NCBI GenBank assembly: GCA_034003245.1
Contig: JAVEYY010000018.1
Span: 18,587 to 82,586, forward strand
Source: Perlabentimonas sp034003245
GTDB lineage: Bacteria > Bacteroidota > Bacteroidia > Bacteroidales > Tenuifilaceae
Length of the DNA stretch: 64,000 nucleotides
Direction: 5' to 3'
This document shows positions 17,573 through 26,453 of this stretch, one piece after another (positions within the stretch are counted from its first letter, which is position 1; each line of letters opens with the position of its first letter). The notes beneath the pieces are model-generated. The model was not told where the DNA came from and did not search any database. It was given only the letters and a program-made list of their open reading frames with translations. A program made the position numbers and the translations under genes.

Positions 17573-18419
17573 TAACCTCAGCGTTTAAAGCTTCGCTTAA
17601 ACGTTTACCTATTATCCCGAAGTAACGTTTTTGCTTTAACCCAACTACCCAGGTAATGCCGCTAATGGCGTTTGTCAAAAACAACTCATCGGCATCTAAA
17701 AGCATTTCGGGTTCAATACTAGCATTGCTATACACCTTTACACCTTGCCTTGCGGCAATATCTATTACTACCTGGCGCATCACGCCAGCAACACATCCCT
17801 CGTCGAGCGATGGTGTGTAAATTTTACCATTCAGAACCAGAAATACATTGGACGAAATGGCCTCGACAATACGATTCTGGTCATTGATCAGTAAACAATC
17901 GTCAACTCCAAGCTGTTGCTTGTACAGTCCAGCCATAACGTAAAGCTGGGCATTACAACTTTTTATCGGCGAAAGGATATTAATTGGTTTGCGGATATCG
18001 CTATAAATATCGATAACCAAACCCTTGCTGTTTAAAGGGTAATAGTTTTTTGTTAGCTCTTGAGCCTGCATGTAAATACTTATCGTATTATTAGTTGGCG
18101 TGTAGAGCCCCCCCTGATTTCGCACAAAGGTTACCCGAACACGAGCGCTCCCAAAAATTCGGTTCTTATTAAGTAATCGAGTTATCTCTTTACTTAGAAA
18201 TTCCTGTGTTAAATATCCAGGGCGTTCATCTCCAAGGAGAATAATACTTTTTAGTATCCTCGCAAAGTGATGATGCAGAAATTTCGCCTCGGTTCCATAG
18301 GCGTAAATCGATTCAAAGAAACCATCGCCATAGGCAAAAGCTCTGTTGTCAAGCGTTATTGCCGGCTGATCGGCTCGTAAAAACTCTCCATTTACCCAAA
18401 CGTACTGCCTACCCTCCAT
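17565..18419 (-). CDS. class IV aminotransferase, probably aminodeoxychorismate lyase-like
   Basis: A 284-residue PLP enzyme of fold type IV (the IlvE/PabC/D-amino-acid aminotransferase family). Motifs: VWVNGEF and FAYGDGFFESI at the N-terminus, the HHHFARI arginine region, the probable PLP lysine in PIKSCNAQLY, and EAISSNVFLV with the conserved Glu. Length and the YGDGFFES motif favour a PabC-like lyase or an unassigned family branch over IlvE. ATG 18419 is chosen over the TTG at 18446, because the latter would overlap the NUDIX gene by 23 nt while ATG 18419 leaves 4 nt. It is the last gene of a five-gene minus-strand operon. Confidence 0.85.
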   Translation of the reverse strand: MEGRQYVWVNGEFLRADQPAITLDNRAFAYGDGFFESIYAYGTEAKFLHHHFARILKSIILLGDERPGYLTQEFLSKEITRLLNKNRIFGSARVRVTFVRNQGGLYTPTNNTISIYMQAQELTKNYYPLNSKGLVIDIYSDIRKPINILSPIKSCNAQLYVMAGLYKQQLGVDDCLLINDQNRIVEAISSNVFLVLNGKIYTPSLDEGCVAGVMRQVVIDIAARQGVKVYSNASIEPEMLLDADELFLTNAISGITWVVGLKQKRYFGIIGKRLSEALNAEVTS

Positions 18420-18423
18420 GCTT

Positions 18424-18861
18424 CTACGTATTTTGATCGACCCCAAGCTGTAAAAACACCCTTTCTGTCAATTCGAGCTGAACCAAACCGTGGGTTAAGG
18501 ATGATGGTGGCGTTTCGAAAAAAGCCACCTCCCCAATCTCAAAATTGGGTAATGGCCCAAAGGATATGATATCGGCAAAAAAGAGCCGGTTATAGCTTTG
18601 CTTTCCATTATTACTGATAGAAAAATCGCAAACCGGTTTTAGCGTAAAATCGATAGCGCCAGTTTCTTCCCAAAGTTCTCGCTGGGCAGCCATTTCGGGT
18701 GTTTCATCTGCCTCAACATGGCCACCCGGAACTTCCCATGTAGTTGCGTTATGCTTTCGTAGCCAAACCTGCTTGCCCTTATGCTGAGTCACAATCACTA
18801 CATAGTTATAGTTGGATTCGGTAGTACTTAAGTCGTGAAACGAAAGCGTGTAATTTATCAT
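18424..18861 (-). CDS. NUDIX hydrolase
   Basis: A 145-residue pyrophosphohydrolase. The NUDIX box GX5EX7REUXEEXGU is intact (GHVEADE...RELWEETG, about residues 46-68), preceded by KHNATTWEVPGG, so Mg-dependent cleavage of a nucleoside diphosphate linked to another moiety is expected. The substrate cannot be told. Its ATG overlaps the stop of the rhomboid gene by 4 nt (18858-18861), and the aminotransferase start lies 4 nt after its own stop, both signs of translational coupling within the operon. Confidence 0.93.
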   Translation of the reverse strand: MINYTLSFHDLSTTESNYNYVVIVTQHKGKQVWLRKHNATTWEVPGGHVEADETPEMAAQRELWEETGAIDFTLKPVCDFSISNNGKQSYNRLFFADIISFGPLPNFEIGEVAFFETPPSSLTHGLVQLELTERVFLQLGVDQNT

Positions 18862-19472
18862 AAGCCTAACTCGTTTAAAAAAACTTTAATCAAGCTAGGA
18901 TCGATAAGAATGGGGTATAAAAAACCAAACACCGCCCCAACAAAGTGCGCATCGTGATTTATATTATCGTTCGATTTACGGCTCATGTAGTGCGAGTAAA
19001 TCAAGTACCCTACGCCAAAAACAATTGCTGGTAGGGGCAAAATGCCCATAATATACAGCTTGTCTAAGGGGCGGAAGAAAATGCTTGTAAAAACCACAGC
19101 CGAAACAGCTCCCGAAGCACCCACTCCTTGGTAGTAGTAGTTATCCTTATGCTTATGCAGGGTCGACAGGCAACTAAGTACAGTGCCTCCAATGTAAAGC
19201 GTAAGGAAATGCACGGTTGGGCTCCCGATTACATGAAGAGTTTTGAGTTGCCCGAAGATGCTCTCAACAGCTAGGCCAAATGATAGAAGCACAATCATAT
19301 TAACCAGCAGATGAAAAAAATCGGCGTGTACCAAAGCATGCGAAACCAAACGGTACCACTGCTTACGGTGGATTGTATTATATGGGCTAAGCAACAGTTT
19401 ATCCATTAAAGCCCTGTTGCCAAGCGCCAAAAACGACACAACCGCTGTAATTGCAATTATTACTATAGTCAT
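18858..19472 (-). CDS. rhomboid-family intramembrane serine protease
   Basis: A 204-residue protein with about six hydrophobic helices. The rhomboid catalytic dyad is visible as S120 in GVGASGAVSA (GxSG motif) and H176 in DAHFVGAVFG; the oxyanion-region motif HADFFHLLVNM (49-59) is also present. Rhomboids cleave transmembrane segments within the lipid bilayer. It lies within the amn-holA-rhomboid-NUDIX-aminotransferase operon, starts 20 nt after the holA stop and overlaps the NUDIX gene by 4 nt. The substrate is unknown. Confidence 0.93.
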   Translation of the reverse strand: MTIVIIAITAVVSFLALGNRALMDKLLLSPYNTIHRKQWYRLVSHALVHADFFHLLVNMIVLLSFGLAVESIFGQLKTLHVIGSPTVHFLTLYIGGTVLSCLSTLHKHKDNYYYQGVGASGAVSAVVFTSIFFRPLDKLYIMGILPLPAIVFGVGYLIYSHYMSRKSNDNINHDAHFVGAVFGFLYPILIDPSLIKVFLNELGL

Positions 19473-19492
19473 TGTATTGTGCTATCGATTTT

Positions 19493-20530
19493 CTAGTGCA
19501 AAATTTTAAACACCAGTTCCTTTAGTAGTTCACCACCATCAACGCTATCGTTGTTAACCCCCTTCGACCGGAGATCGTACTCCCTGAGCAGTTCAAAAAT
19601 TTGAACGCATTTTTTGGGGTTGTAAATCCGTGCTGCCCTGGTGTAATCGGAAACAAAAAATGGATTAACCCCGAGTTGAACGGCCACATCGCGTTCCGAC
19701 TTATTGAGTAAAAAGTGATATTTAAAAACCTTGATAAAGAACTGATGAATGGCCATTGTGGAAAGCAGCATTGGGTTAGGCCCCGGGTTCTTGGCAAAGT
19801 AATCGACAATACGGTTTGCCCTAACCACATCGCGAGTTCCAAGGGCTTTGGTAAGTTCAAACCTATTGTAATCCTTGCTAATTCCAATGTTCTGCTCAAT
19901 GTGATCGGTGGTAATCTTCTTATTGCCCTCGGGCAGCGTGATAATGAGCTTATGAAGCTCATTTACAATTTTGCTGAGGTCATTGCCCAAGTAATCTCGG
20001 AGCAGCTCAGCCGAGGTGGGCGAAATGCCAATCCCTTTCTGTGTTAGGTAATCGGTTATCCAGGCCGGAATCTGATAATCGTATAACCGCTTTGACTCCA
20101 TTTGGAGCCCTATTTTGCCCCCAAGCGCGTAAACCTTCTTTAGTTTCTCCCCCACTTTGGCACCAGGAGCCAGCTTATGACAAACAACTAGGATGGTTGA
20201 TTTCTGGTGAGCCTTAAAGTAAATCTCCAGATCCTCCATTTTCTTAACCTGCTGCGCCTCCTTCACAATTACCACCTGCTGATTAGCCATCATCGGGAAA
20301 CGTCTCGATATCTCTATAATGGCGTTAACATCGATATCCTTACCGTAAAGCACGGTTTGGTTAAACGCCTTCTCCGAGTCGCTCAGCACGTTGTCGGCAA
20401 TGTAATCGGAGATCACATCGATGTAATAATGCTCATCGCCCGTTAGAATATACACTGGCTTGTATATCTTCTTTCGGAGATCGTCAATAATTTCCTCAGT
20501 AGTATCGACAATGGTTTTTCGCTTGGCCAT
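19493..20530 (-). CDS. holA: DNA polymerase III subunit delta
   Basis: A 345-residue clamp-loader delta subunit, which opens the beta sliding clamp. Recognisable features are the N-terminal KPVYILTGDEHYYIDVISDYI, the beta-binding region with FPMMANQQVVIVKEAQ (about 84-99), a domain II DYLGNDLSKIVNELHKL (188-204), and the FELTKALGTRDVVRANRIV collar start. There is no functional Walker A, as expected for delta. It lies 15 nt after the AMP nucleosidase stop codon and 20 nt before the rhomboid gene. Confidence 0.94.
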   Translation of the reverse strand: MAKRKTIVDTTEEIIDDLRKKIYKPVYILTGDEHYYIDVISDYIADNVLSDSEKAFNQTVLYGKDIDVNAIIEISRRFPMMANQQVVIVKEAQQVKKMEDLEIYFKAHQKSTILVVCHKLAPGAKVGEKLKKVYALGGKIGLQMESKRLYDYQIPAWITDYLTQKGIGISPTSAELLRDYLGNDLSKIVNELHKLIITLPEGNKKITTDHIEQNIGISKDYNRFELTKALGTRDVVRANRIVDYFAKNPGPNPMLLSTMAIHQFFIKVFKYHFLLNKSERDVAVQLGVNPFFVSDYTRAARIYNPKKCVQIFELLREYDLRSKGVNNDSVDGGELLKELVFKILH

Positions 20531-20545
20531 GGAAAAGTTGGATTA

Positions 20546-21316
20546 TTAAAAACGTAGATGTTTCACCGATTTTCCCTCGTTCTTAAGCTCATGCAACGAC
20601 TCAATGCCAATAAGGATATGATCATTAACAAAGAGATTAGAAATGATTTTATCGCTCTCGGTGGTTTTAACTCCGGTTGAGATCATGGGTTGATCGGAAA
20701 CAAGCAGCAGCGCACCAACCGGAATCTCGTTGGCAAAGCCCACGGTAAAAATTGTGGCGGTTTCCATATCGATGGCCATTGCCCTGATCATGCGGAGATA
20801 CTCCTTAAACTCCTCGTCGTACTCCCACACCCTGCGGTTGGTGGTAACCACAGTCCCTGTCCAGTAGTCGCGGTTGTGATTTCGGATAATACTAGAAACT
20901 GCACGTTGCAGGTTAAACGCGGGTAATGCAGGAACCTCGGGAGGCATATAGTCGTTGGATGTTCCCTCGTGACGAATGGCTGCTATGGGTAAAATTAAAT
21001 CACCCAGTTCATTTTTCTTTTTTAATCCACCACACTTACCGAGAAAAAGAACTGCCTTTGGCTGAATTGCGCTCAGCAAATCCATTATGGTTGCCGCATT
21101 GGGGCTTCCCATACCAAAGTCTATCATGGTTATACCATCGGCTGTAGCGCAAGGCATATTCGATAATGGATCAACAATATTCACATTATGATAGTTGGCA
21201 AAAAATTCGAGATATGCTCTAAAGTTGGTAAGGAGAATATACTCGCCAAAATCCTCGAGCTTTTGCCCGGTGTACCTATGAAGCCAATTCTTAACAATTT
21301 CCTCTTTAGTTTTCAT
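20546..21316 (-). CDS. amn: AMP nucleosidase (purine phosphorylase family)
   Basis: A 256-residue member of the PNP/UDP phosphorylase superfamily, most like the short Bacteroidota AMP nucleosidases that split AMP into adenine and ribose 5-phosphate. Visible: GITMIDFGMGSPNAATIMDLL, FLGKCGGLKKKNELGDLILP (phosphate-binding glycines), AIDMETATIF with the conserved purine-site Glu of the family, and LLLVSDQPM with the general-acid Asp. ATG 21316 (MKTKEEIVKNWL) is preferred; the longer in-frame reading from 21472 would run through the promoter region. It is the first gene of the five-gene operon. Confidence 0.88.
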   Translation of the reverse strand: MKTKEEIVKNWLHRYTGQKLEDFGEYILLTNFRAYLEFFANYHNVNIVDPLSNMPCATADGITMIDFGMGSPNAATIMDLLSAIQPKAVLFLGKCGGLKKKNELGDLILPIAAIRHEGTSNDYMPPEVPALPAFNLQRAVSSIIRNHNRDYWTGTVVTTNRRVWEYDEEFKEYLRMIRAMAIDMETATIFTVGFANEIPVGALLLVSDQPMISTGVKTTESDKIISNLFVNDHILIGIESLHELKNEGKSVKHLRF

Positions 21317-21380
21317 ATAGTTGATTTTTAGATTAATCTTGTGCACGTACCCATTAATGTAGATGTTGGGCAATTTCGGG

Positions 21381-21388
21381 CAAAAATA
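21381..21388 (-). promoter_or_regulatory. -7 promoter element for the amn-holA operon
   Basis: Minus strand TATTTTTG (perfect TAnnTTTG), 65 nt before the amn ATG. No good -33 element is visible. Confidence 0.5.
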
Positions 21389-21442
21389 CAATTTTTTTCG
21401 TGCCTCAGGCACACTTGGGGTGCTTTCGTTTCGAAGAGTTGT

Positions 21443-21450
21443 TAACTTTG
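21443..21450 (+). promoter_or_regulatory. -7 promoter element for the HSDR_N-domain gene
   Basis: TAACTTTG (perfect TAnnTTTG), 25 nt before the ATG at 21476 and divergent from the amn promoter 55 nt away. No -33 element at the canonical distance. Confidence 0.5.
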
Positions 21451-21475
21451 CCAATCTACACGCAAAACTCATTCA

Positions 21476-21949
21476 ATGCAGTTGCCAATTAATCTCCCTC
21501 AATATCCAATAAAAACCCGACAGGCTGATGGGCAACTTCAAGTATTCGACAGCTTACGCAAACGATATGTGGCGCTTACCCCCGAGGAGTGGGTTCGTCA
21601 GCACTTTATAAACTACCTAACAGAGTATAAAGGATATCCTGCAGGATTGATATCTGTTGAGCTGCCCGTTACGATTAACAGCATGCAACAACGCGCCGAT
21701 ATTGTTGTATTTAACAGGAGCGGATTACCCTTGATGGTGGTCGAATGCAAATCGCCGTCAGTAAAAATCACCAACGAAACCTACGCTCAGGCCGCACGAT
21801 ACAACCTTTCGCTACAAGCTCCGCTTTTAGTGGTAACTAATGGGCTAAACCATTTTTGCAGTCAGATTGATCTTGCTAACCGGAGTTTTAACTCCATTCA
21901 GGAAATTCCAGAGTATGAGGTGGCTTTACGAATAGCTAGCTCTTGTTGA
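21476..21949 (+). CDS. orphan type I restriction R-subunit N-terminal domain (HSDR_N) protein
   Basis: A 157-residue protein with a PD-(D/E)XK nuclease-like core: RADIVVFNRSGLPLMVVECK gives the D-X(n)-ExK triad (about residues 74-93), followed by a helix NETYAQAARYN with the conserved Gln. This is the HSDR_N fold found at the start of type I restriction subunits, but there is no helicase part and no hsdM or hsdS nearby. Stand-alone copies are frequent in Bacteroidota and their role is unknown; a nuclease or nucleic-acid-binding job is inference. Its 3' end overlaps the convergent GNAT gene by 14 nt. Confidence 0.85.
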   Translation: MQLPINLPQYPIKTRQADGQLQVFDSLRKRYVALTPEEWVRQHFINYLTEYKGYPAGLISVELPVTINSMQQRADIVVFNRSGLPLMVVECKSPSVKITNETYAQAARYNLSLQAPLLVVTNGLNHFCSQIDLANRSFNSIQEIPEYEVALRIASSC

Positions 21950-22502
21950 TGCTACTAAGCGGATTAATTAGCTGCAGCATAATCTCATCGGCCCAACCTT
22001 CGGGTCGTTTTTGCCACTCCCTCTTTACCCCCACCTCTACAAATCCTGCATTTTTAAATAGCTGCTGGCTCACTGTGTTATCGGCCGAAATATTGCAGAA
22101 CACCTGATGGAGCTGAAGGGTTTCGAAACAGTAACGGGTAAGCAGATTTAGGGCTTCGGTAGCATAGCCTTTTTGCCGGTATTCCTTTTTGGCAATAAGT
22201 ATGCCTATACCTGCACGCAGATGAAATGGATCAAACTCAAAAACATCCACCAATCCAACCGGAACATGCATAAGCGAACTTTGGGTTTTAGCCTCTATAA
22301 TTAACCTTAGCTGCTTTGTTTCCCATAAATCGAGGTGCGAGGTCTCGATGTACCGCTTTAAAATATACCTCGAAAATGGGGTTATGGTATTACTCACCCG
22401 CCAAATCTCCATATTGTTCTCCCATGCATATAGTAAGTCGAGATCGCTAGGCTCAGGTGCTCTTAGCTTAACTACGCTATTCTCGAGGGTGTTTGAACTC
22501 AT
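21936..22502 (-). CDS. GNAT-family N-acetyltransferase
   Basis: A 188-residue GNAT (RimJ/RimL-like) acetyltransferase. It begins VKLRAPEPSDLDLLYAWENN, has the acetyl-CoA-binding motif A text RAGIGILIAKKEYRQKGYATEAL (Q/R-x-x-G-x-G/A type; about residues 97-119) and the motif B CFETLQLHQVFCNISADNTVSQQLFKNAGF. Such enzymes acetylate ribosomal protein N-termini, polyamines or drugs; the substrate is not evident. It is convergent and overlapping with the HSDR_N gene. Confidence 0.92.
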   Translation of the reverse strand: MSSNTLENSVVKLRAPEPSDLDLLYAWENNMEIWRVSNTITPFSRYILKRYIETSHLDLWETKQLRLIIEAKTQSSLMHVPVGLVDVFEFDPFHLRAGIGILIAKKEYRQKGYATEALNLLTRYCFETLQLHQVFCNISADNTVSQQLFKNAGFVEVGVKREWQKRPEGWADEIMLQLINPLSSINKS

Positions 22503-22543
22503 TTTATATCAAATCATTTAGTAAGGTCTAAAACCGTTTCCTG

Positions 22544-22551
22544 CAAAAATA
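22544..22551 (-). promoter_or_regulatory. -7 promoter element for the GNAT gene
   Basis: Minus strand TATTTTTG, 42 nt before the ATG at 22502. It sits in the short space after the PD40 gene, so the acetyltransferase may have its own promoter. Confidence 0.4.
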
Positions 22552-22566
22552 ATTATCAGCTAATTG

Positions 22567-24954
22567 CTAGCCTCTCATCTGCTTTTTCAAGTAGATAAGC
22601 CCAAAAACAATTAACGACACAAATAGTAGAATGACTAACGTCAACCTTAGTGGGTTTGGTTTGGGCTCTACCATCTTCTGCAGTTCCTGCTGGTGCTCAT
22701 CCGATAACTCGAAGTAGCTATTTAACGACGACTCAAGTAAAAGCATCATAAATTCCTTTGTATAAGGCTTAAACTTATCGTCGTCTAGGTTTTGTAGGTA
22801 CTCTAAAAGGGAACTAAACGATGATATACTAGGTTGTGTGATTATTGCCTCATCAAAAAGTACGACCAAACCCGGCGAAGCATTTCGCTTAAGGCGTTGT
22901 AGGCGGAAAAAGAAATCCTCGTCGTAGGTGGTTTGAGCAATTTTTCGTGATTGTCGGTAAACTCCCTCAACGGATTTAATGCTCACCAAATCGATTAGCT
23001 TAGCAAACACGGCACCGTAGGCATCGGACTCGCCCAATGAATCGAGCAGAAGAACCAGTTCGGCAAGCTGCTTCTTTTGCACCGCTGGATTAGAGTCCCA
23101 TGAACTCAACAAAATATCAACGATTAAGGAGTCATTATCACTTTTGGAAAGCTTACGGATTATATCCACAAGAGCTTTCTTCTCCTGAATCGAAACTTCA
23201 GTTTTAGATTGGTGAGGTAATAGAACCCCAATATCTACAGTATCGGTTTTGCTCGAAGTTGAAGGTATAGTAACTATTCCCCTTTGACCTTTCATGATGG
23301 AATCCATTGCAGCTAAAATTACGCTGGACTGCTCATCAGTATCGTCGTAAGTATAACTTGACTGTATCGCCTTATCCGGCTGGGGAACTGGAGCCAATCG
23401 TAAAGGCCTAATTGTATCGCGCTGTGCAATTGGTGTAAGCTTTGCTCTAAGCGCTTGTATCTCCTTGGATTGATCCCTTAGATCGTAAGGTTTCCCATCA
23501 AAAAACAGGGTAAAGTACTTATCCTCATCAACATAATCACGATGCTCAGGTTTTGAAGGATCAATAAGGGCTACTCCTGCAACAGCAACAGTATCGATTA
23601 CCAGGGTACGTTGGGGCAGACTGGTTTTTCGAGCAAAAAAATCGGAAGTTGTAACAATGCTCCGTTGATACTTAGGAAGGAAAATCTCGATCTGTGTTAT
23701 GTCCTTCTCACCAAAACCAGTGGGATCGTGAACGGCCATCAGGCCAATTGCCCCATCACCAAGGGGTTGATAGAACAGATCATCATCGGGAGTATTAATT
23801 GGATACCCTATGTTTACTGGAGTTAACCACTTGCCATCGGCTTGTCGCTGAACAAAGAAAATATCGTAACCACCCACACCATGATGTCCATCGGAGCTGA
23901 AAAACAGCATGTTTCCATCATGGGTAATGAAGGGTGTGTTCTCGTTGAAGCGAGTATTTACGTTAGGCCCTAAATTTTTAGCGGGTCCCCAATCGCCTCC
24001 CTTTTCGCGCTCCGAAACCCAAATATCGAGTTCGCCAAACCCTCCCGCCCGATTACTTACAAAGAATAATATGCGGCCATCGGCCGAAACGCTGGCATGG
24101 GTTTCGTAGAACTCAGTGTTGATATTCTCATTGAGCTTTCGCATGGGTGTCCATGCCCCGTTCACAAAATTCGACACGTAGATATTCCCCACGTGATTAT
24201 CGTCCTTAAAAAGGTAAAGTTCATTGCCATCGTATGACAGCGAAAGGGTTGAGCAATTGCCATCAACCACCAAATCGAGGGTAATGTTTGCGGGCTTTCC
24301 CCAACTTTTTCCCATTTTCCGGGCAACCATAATTGCCTGGTAAAACCGTTCACGGGTTGTGTAGGCCAAAGTGTTACCATCGCCAGAGATTACAGGATTA
24401 AAGTTGGGAAAACGATTATTAATAACCGCTCCCAGGTTGCTTCGCAGAAAGTTCACTGGGTAATTCTGAACCATCTTTGATTTGCGAACGGCCTCAATCT
24501 GATGGTTCAGATACGCCATATCGTACTGCCCCTCGCGTCGTATTTGACTTTGAAATTGCTCGTAAGCCTCCAATGCTTTGTCGAGCTGATTATCACTAAA
24601 GTAAGCATTGCCCAGATAAAAAATGGCATCGATTGGTGCCCTGACCTCACGAATTGAGTTCTGATTATACCGACGTGAAACATTTCTTGAAGCCCTCTCG
24701 AGATGCTCAATGGCCTTATGCTTGCTGCCAACAATGGTCAAGTAGCATAATCCAATTCGATAATCAAGATTAGCATTATCGGGATACAAGCTGTATATGC
24801 TGAGATATAGCGCCAACGCTTCCTCGTAATCCTCAAAGTAGAAGTAGGCATTGGCATCTTTATATGTATCATCGGCCACCTGACGCGATTGACCCTGAAC
24901 CGCAAAGGCTACAAACAGGGCAAGAGTAATGGTTACAACGCGAAGCTTAAACAT
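22567..24954 (-). CDS. TPR/PD40 beta-propeller protein with C-terminal membrane anchor
   Basis: A 795-residue exported protein. Signal peptide 1-21 (ALFVAFAVQG); TPR-like helices about 25-150 (FEDYEEALALYLSIYSLYP, DYRIGLCYL); PD40 propeller about 165-430 with blades such as SADGRILFFVSNRAGG and THDGNMLFFSSDGHHG; then a Ser/Asp/Gln-rich stretch; a helical region about 590-760; and a single transmembrane helix near the end (LVILLFVSLIVFGLIYLKK) with a short basic tail. It is paralogous to the genes at 2326 and 25110 but lacks SPOR and OmpA-like domains; the C-terminal helix could tether it to the inner membrane. It may be an envelope scaffold; the function is unknown. Confidence 0.82.
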   Translation of the reverse strand: MFKLRVVTITLALFVAFAVQGQSRQVADDTYKDANAYFYFEDYEEALALYLSIYSLYPDNANLDYRIGLCYLTIVGSKHKAIEHLERASRNVSRRYNQNSIREVRAPIDAIFYLGNAYFSDNQLDKALEAYEQFQSQIRREGQYDMAYLNHQIEAVRKSKMVQNYPVNFLRSNLGAVINNRFPNFNPVISGDGNTLAYTTRERFYQAIMVARKMGKSWGKPANITLDLVVDGNCSTLSLSYDGNELYLFKDDNHVGNIYVSNFVNGAWTPMRKLNENINTEFYETHASVSADGRILFFVSNRAGGFGELDIWVSEREKGGDWGPAKNLGPNVNTRFNENTPFITHDGNMLFFSSDGHHGVGGYDIFFVQRQADGKWLTPVNIGYPINTPDDDLFYQPLGDGAIGLMAVHDPTGFGEKDITQIEIFLPKYQRSIVTTSDFFARKTSLPQRTLVIDTVAVAGVALIDPSKPEHRDYVDEDKYFTLFFDGKPYDLRDQSKEIQALRAKLTPIAQRDTIRPLRLAPVPQPDKAIQSSYTYDDTDEQSSVILAAMDSIMKGQRGIVTIPSTSSKTDTVDIGVLLPHQSKTEVSIQEKKALVDIIRKLSKSDNDSLIVDILLSSWDSNPAVQKKQLAELVLLLDSLGESDAYGAVFAKLIDLVSIKSVEGVYRQSRKIAQTTYDEDFFFRLQRLKRNASPGLVVLFDEAIITQPSISSFSSLLEYLQNLDDDKFKPYTKEFMMLLLESSLNSYFELSDEHQQELQKMVEPKPNPLRLTLVILLFVSLIVFGLIYLKKQMRG

Positions 24955-24983
24955 TGATTTAATTGAATTTCTGAAAATTAGAT

Positions 24984-24991
24984 CAAATATA
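24984..24991 (-). promoter_or_regulatory. -7 promoter element for the membrane-anchored PD40 gene
   Basis: Minus strand TATATTTG (perfect TAnnTTTG), 30 nt before the ATG at 24954. No matching -33 element. Confidence 0.5.
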
Positions 24992-25109
24992 GCAATTTTT
25001 CCGAATCACTACCACGGATAGGAAAACCACAATGTTCGAAATTACATGTTATCTCTTACTTTACTGTAAAACCGATAAGATTAATGTGAGAAAAAAGTTT
25101 GGTTTAGAT

Positions 25110-26453
25110 TTAATACCCCGTAGCATCAATTAGTGGCGACAGAAACTCTGGCCTACGGTTAGCCTTAATTAGGCTGTCCAGATCGAACTCGAGAAGGTAT
25201 ATGTCGTTTTCGCCAAAGCTTTGAGGTAAAACCCGCGAAACATAACCCGACGACCCATTGCTAATGGGAAAGTAGAACACGTCGTCGTCGGTAGTATTAA
25301 TGGGATACCTCAGATTCACAGGTCTTCCCCATCGGCCATTCACCATCTCGGACACAAAAATATCGTATCCCCCCATAGACCCATGCCCTTTGGATGAGAA
25401 GAAAAGGCGCTTACCATCGGACGAAACAGTGGGTGCAATTTCATCGAATGGCGAGTTAAGTACTCCTCCCAGATTAACCGCAACCGACCATCCTGTTGGA
25501 GTTCGAATGGACTGGTAGAGATCGAAACCACCAGAGCCACCCGGACGGTTACTCGAGAAGTAGATGGTATCGCCTGTAGGGCTAAAGGAGGCGTAGTTTT
25601 CCCAGTTTCGGCTGTTAATCTCCTTGGGCAATCGGCTTATGGATCCCCACTGATCCTTTACAGGATCGTACTTACTGGTGTAAAGGTTAAAAACGTCGTT
25701 GTCGTTTCGTGAAAAAAGTACAGTAAAACCATCGGCCGACATACCCACCGTGCTAATTATGCCATCGGCAAGAATTTGACTGTTGATATTGAGCGGAAAC
25801 GACCAAACCTTGGCTCGCTTGTTGGCAACCATAATTGCACTGTAAAACTGCTGCACCGATGTGTACACCATTCGGCTTGTATCGGCCGAAACAACAGGAT
25901 TAATTTCGGAGAATCGAGTGTTTACGTTACGTCCGGCAGAAGTGAACTTAACTGCTATAGGATTTTCAATGTAATCTTGAGCCAGCGCAAGTGACATCAA
26001 CTCTTTACCAACAATAGTTTTAGCAATACTATCGGCATCGGTAAGCAAGCTGGAGTACTTAGCAAAAGCATTGTTGGATTTTTGGAACTCGTTCAGTATT
26101 CGAAGCGCTCGCCCGTAGTGCAGGTAAACCTCACGTGGTGCTTGGGTTTCGGTAAAGTAACCCTCATTATATGTCTGAGTTATCGATTTGGTTGCCTTCT
26201 CAAAGAAAGGAATTGACTTATGCTTCTCGTTGGGTATATTAAGATAGCAAAGGCCTATTCGGTATGATATGTTGGCATTATCGGGGTAGGCATTATGAAG
26301 CTCAAGATAGAAAGGCAAGGCATCGCGGTAATCCTCATAAAGAAAGTAGTACTCGGCATCAACAAACAAACGCCTAAAGTACGAAGCCCTTTGAGCCTGT
26401 ACCGACATGGTAAGAAGTAAAGAAAAAATGGTTAAGTGTAAAATTTTTCTCAT
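25110..26453 (-). CDS. TPR/PD40 beta-propeller protein, short form
   Basis: A 447-residue exported protein. ATG 26453 (MRKILHLTIFSLLLTMSVQAQ) gives a clean signal peptide; two upstream in-frame TTG codons are not preferred. TPR-like helices (about 28-150; FLYEDYRDALPFYLELHNAYP, SYRIGLCYL) precede a PD40 propeller (about 165-425; SPTGDTIYFSSNRPGGSGGFD, SSDGKRLFFSSKGHGSMGGYDI). The protein ends soon after the last blade. The TPR sequence is close to that of the neighbour at 22567, so the pair is probably a tandem duplication that diverged at the C-terminus. The function is unknown; envelope scaffold is an inference. Confidence 0.82.
   Translation of the reverse strand: MRKILHLTIFSLLLTMSVQAQRASYFRRLFVDAEYYFLYEDYRDALPFYLELHNAYPDNANISYRIGLCYLNIPNEKHKSIPFFEKATKSITQTYNEGYFTETQAPREVYLHYGRALRILNEFQKSNNAFAKYSSLLTDADSIAKTIVGKELMSLALAQDYIENPIAVKFTSAGRNVNTRFSEINPVVSADTSRMVYTSVQQFYSAIMVANKRAKVWSFPLNINSQILADGIISTVGMSADGFTVLFSRNDNDVFNLYTSKYDPVKDQWGSISRLPKEINSRNWENYASFSPTGDTIYFSSNRPGGSGGFDLYQSIRTPTGWSVAVNLGGVLNSPFDEIAPTVSSDGKRLFFSSKGHGSMGGYDIFVSEMVNGRWGRPVNLRYPINTTDDDVFYFPISNGSSGYVSRVLPQSFGENDIYLLEFDLDSLIKANRRPEFLSPLIDATGY

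Noticed and set aside
21317..21472. N-terminal extension of AMP nucleosidase from 21472
   Set aside because: The added 52 residues are unlike the family and would overlap the likely promoter.
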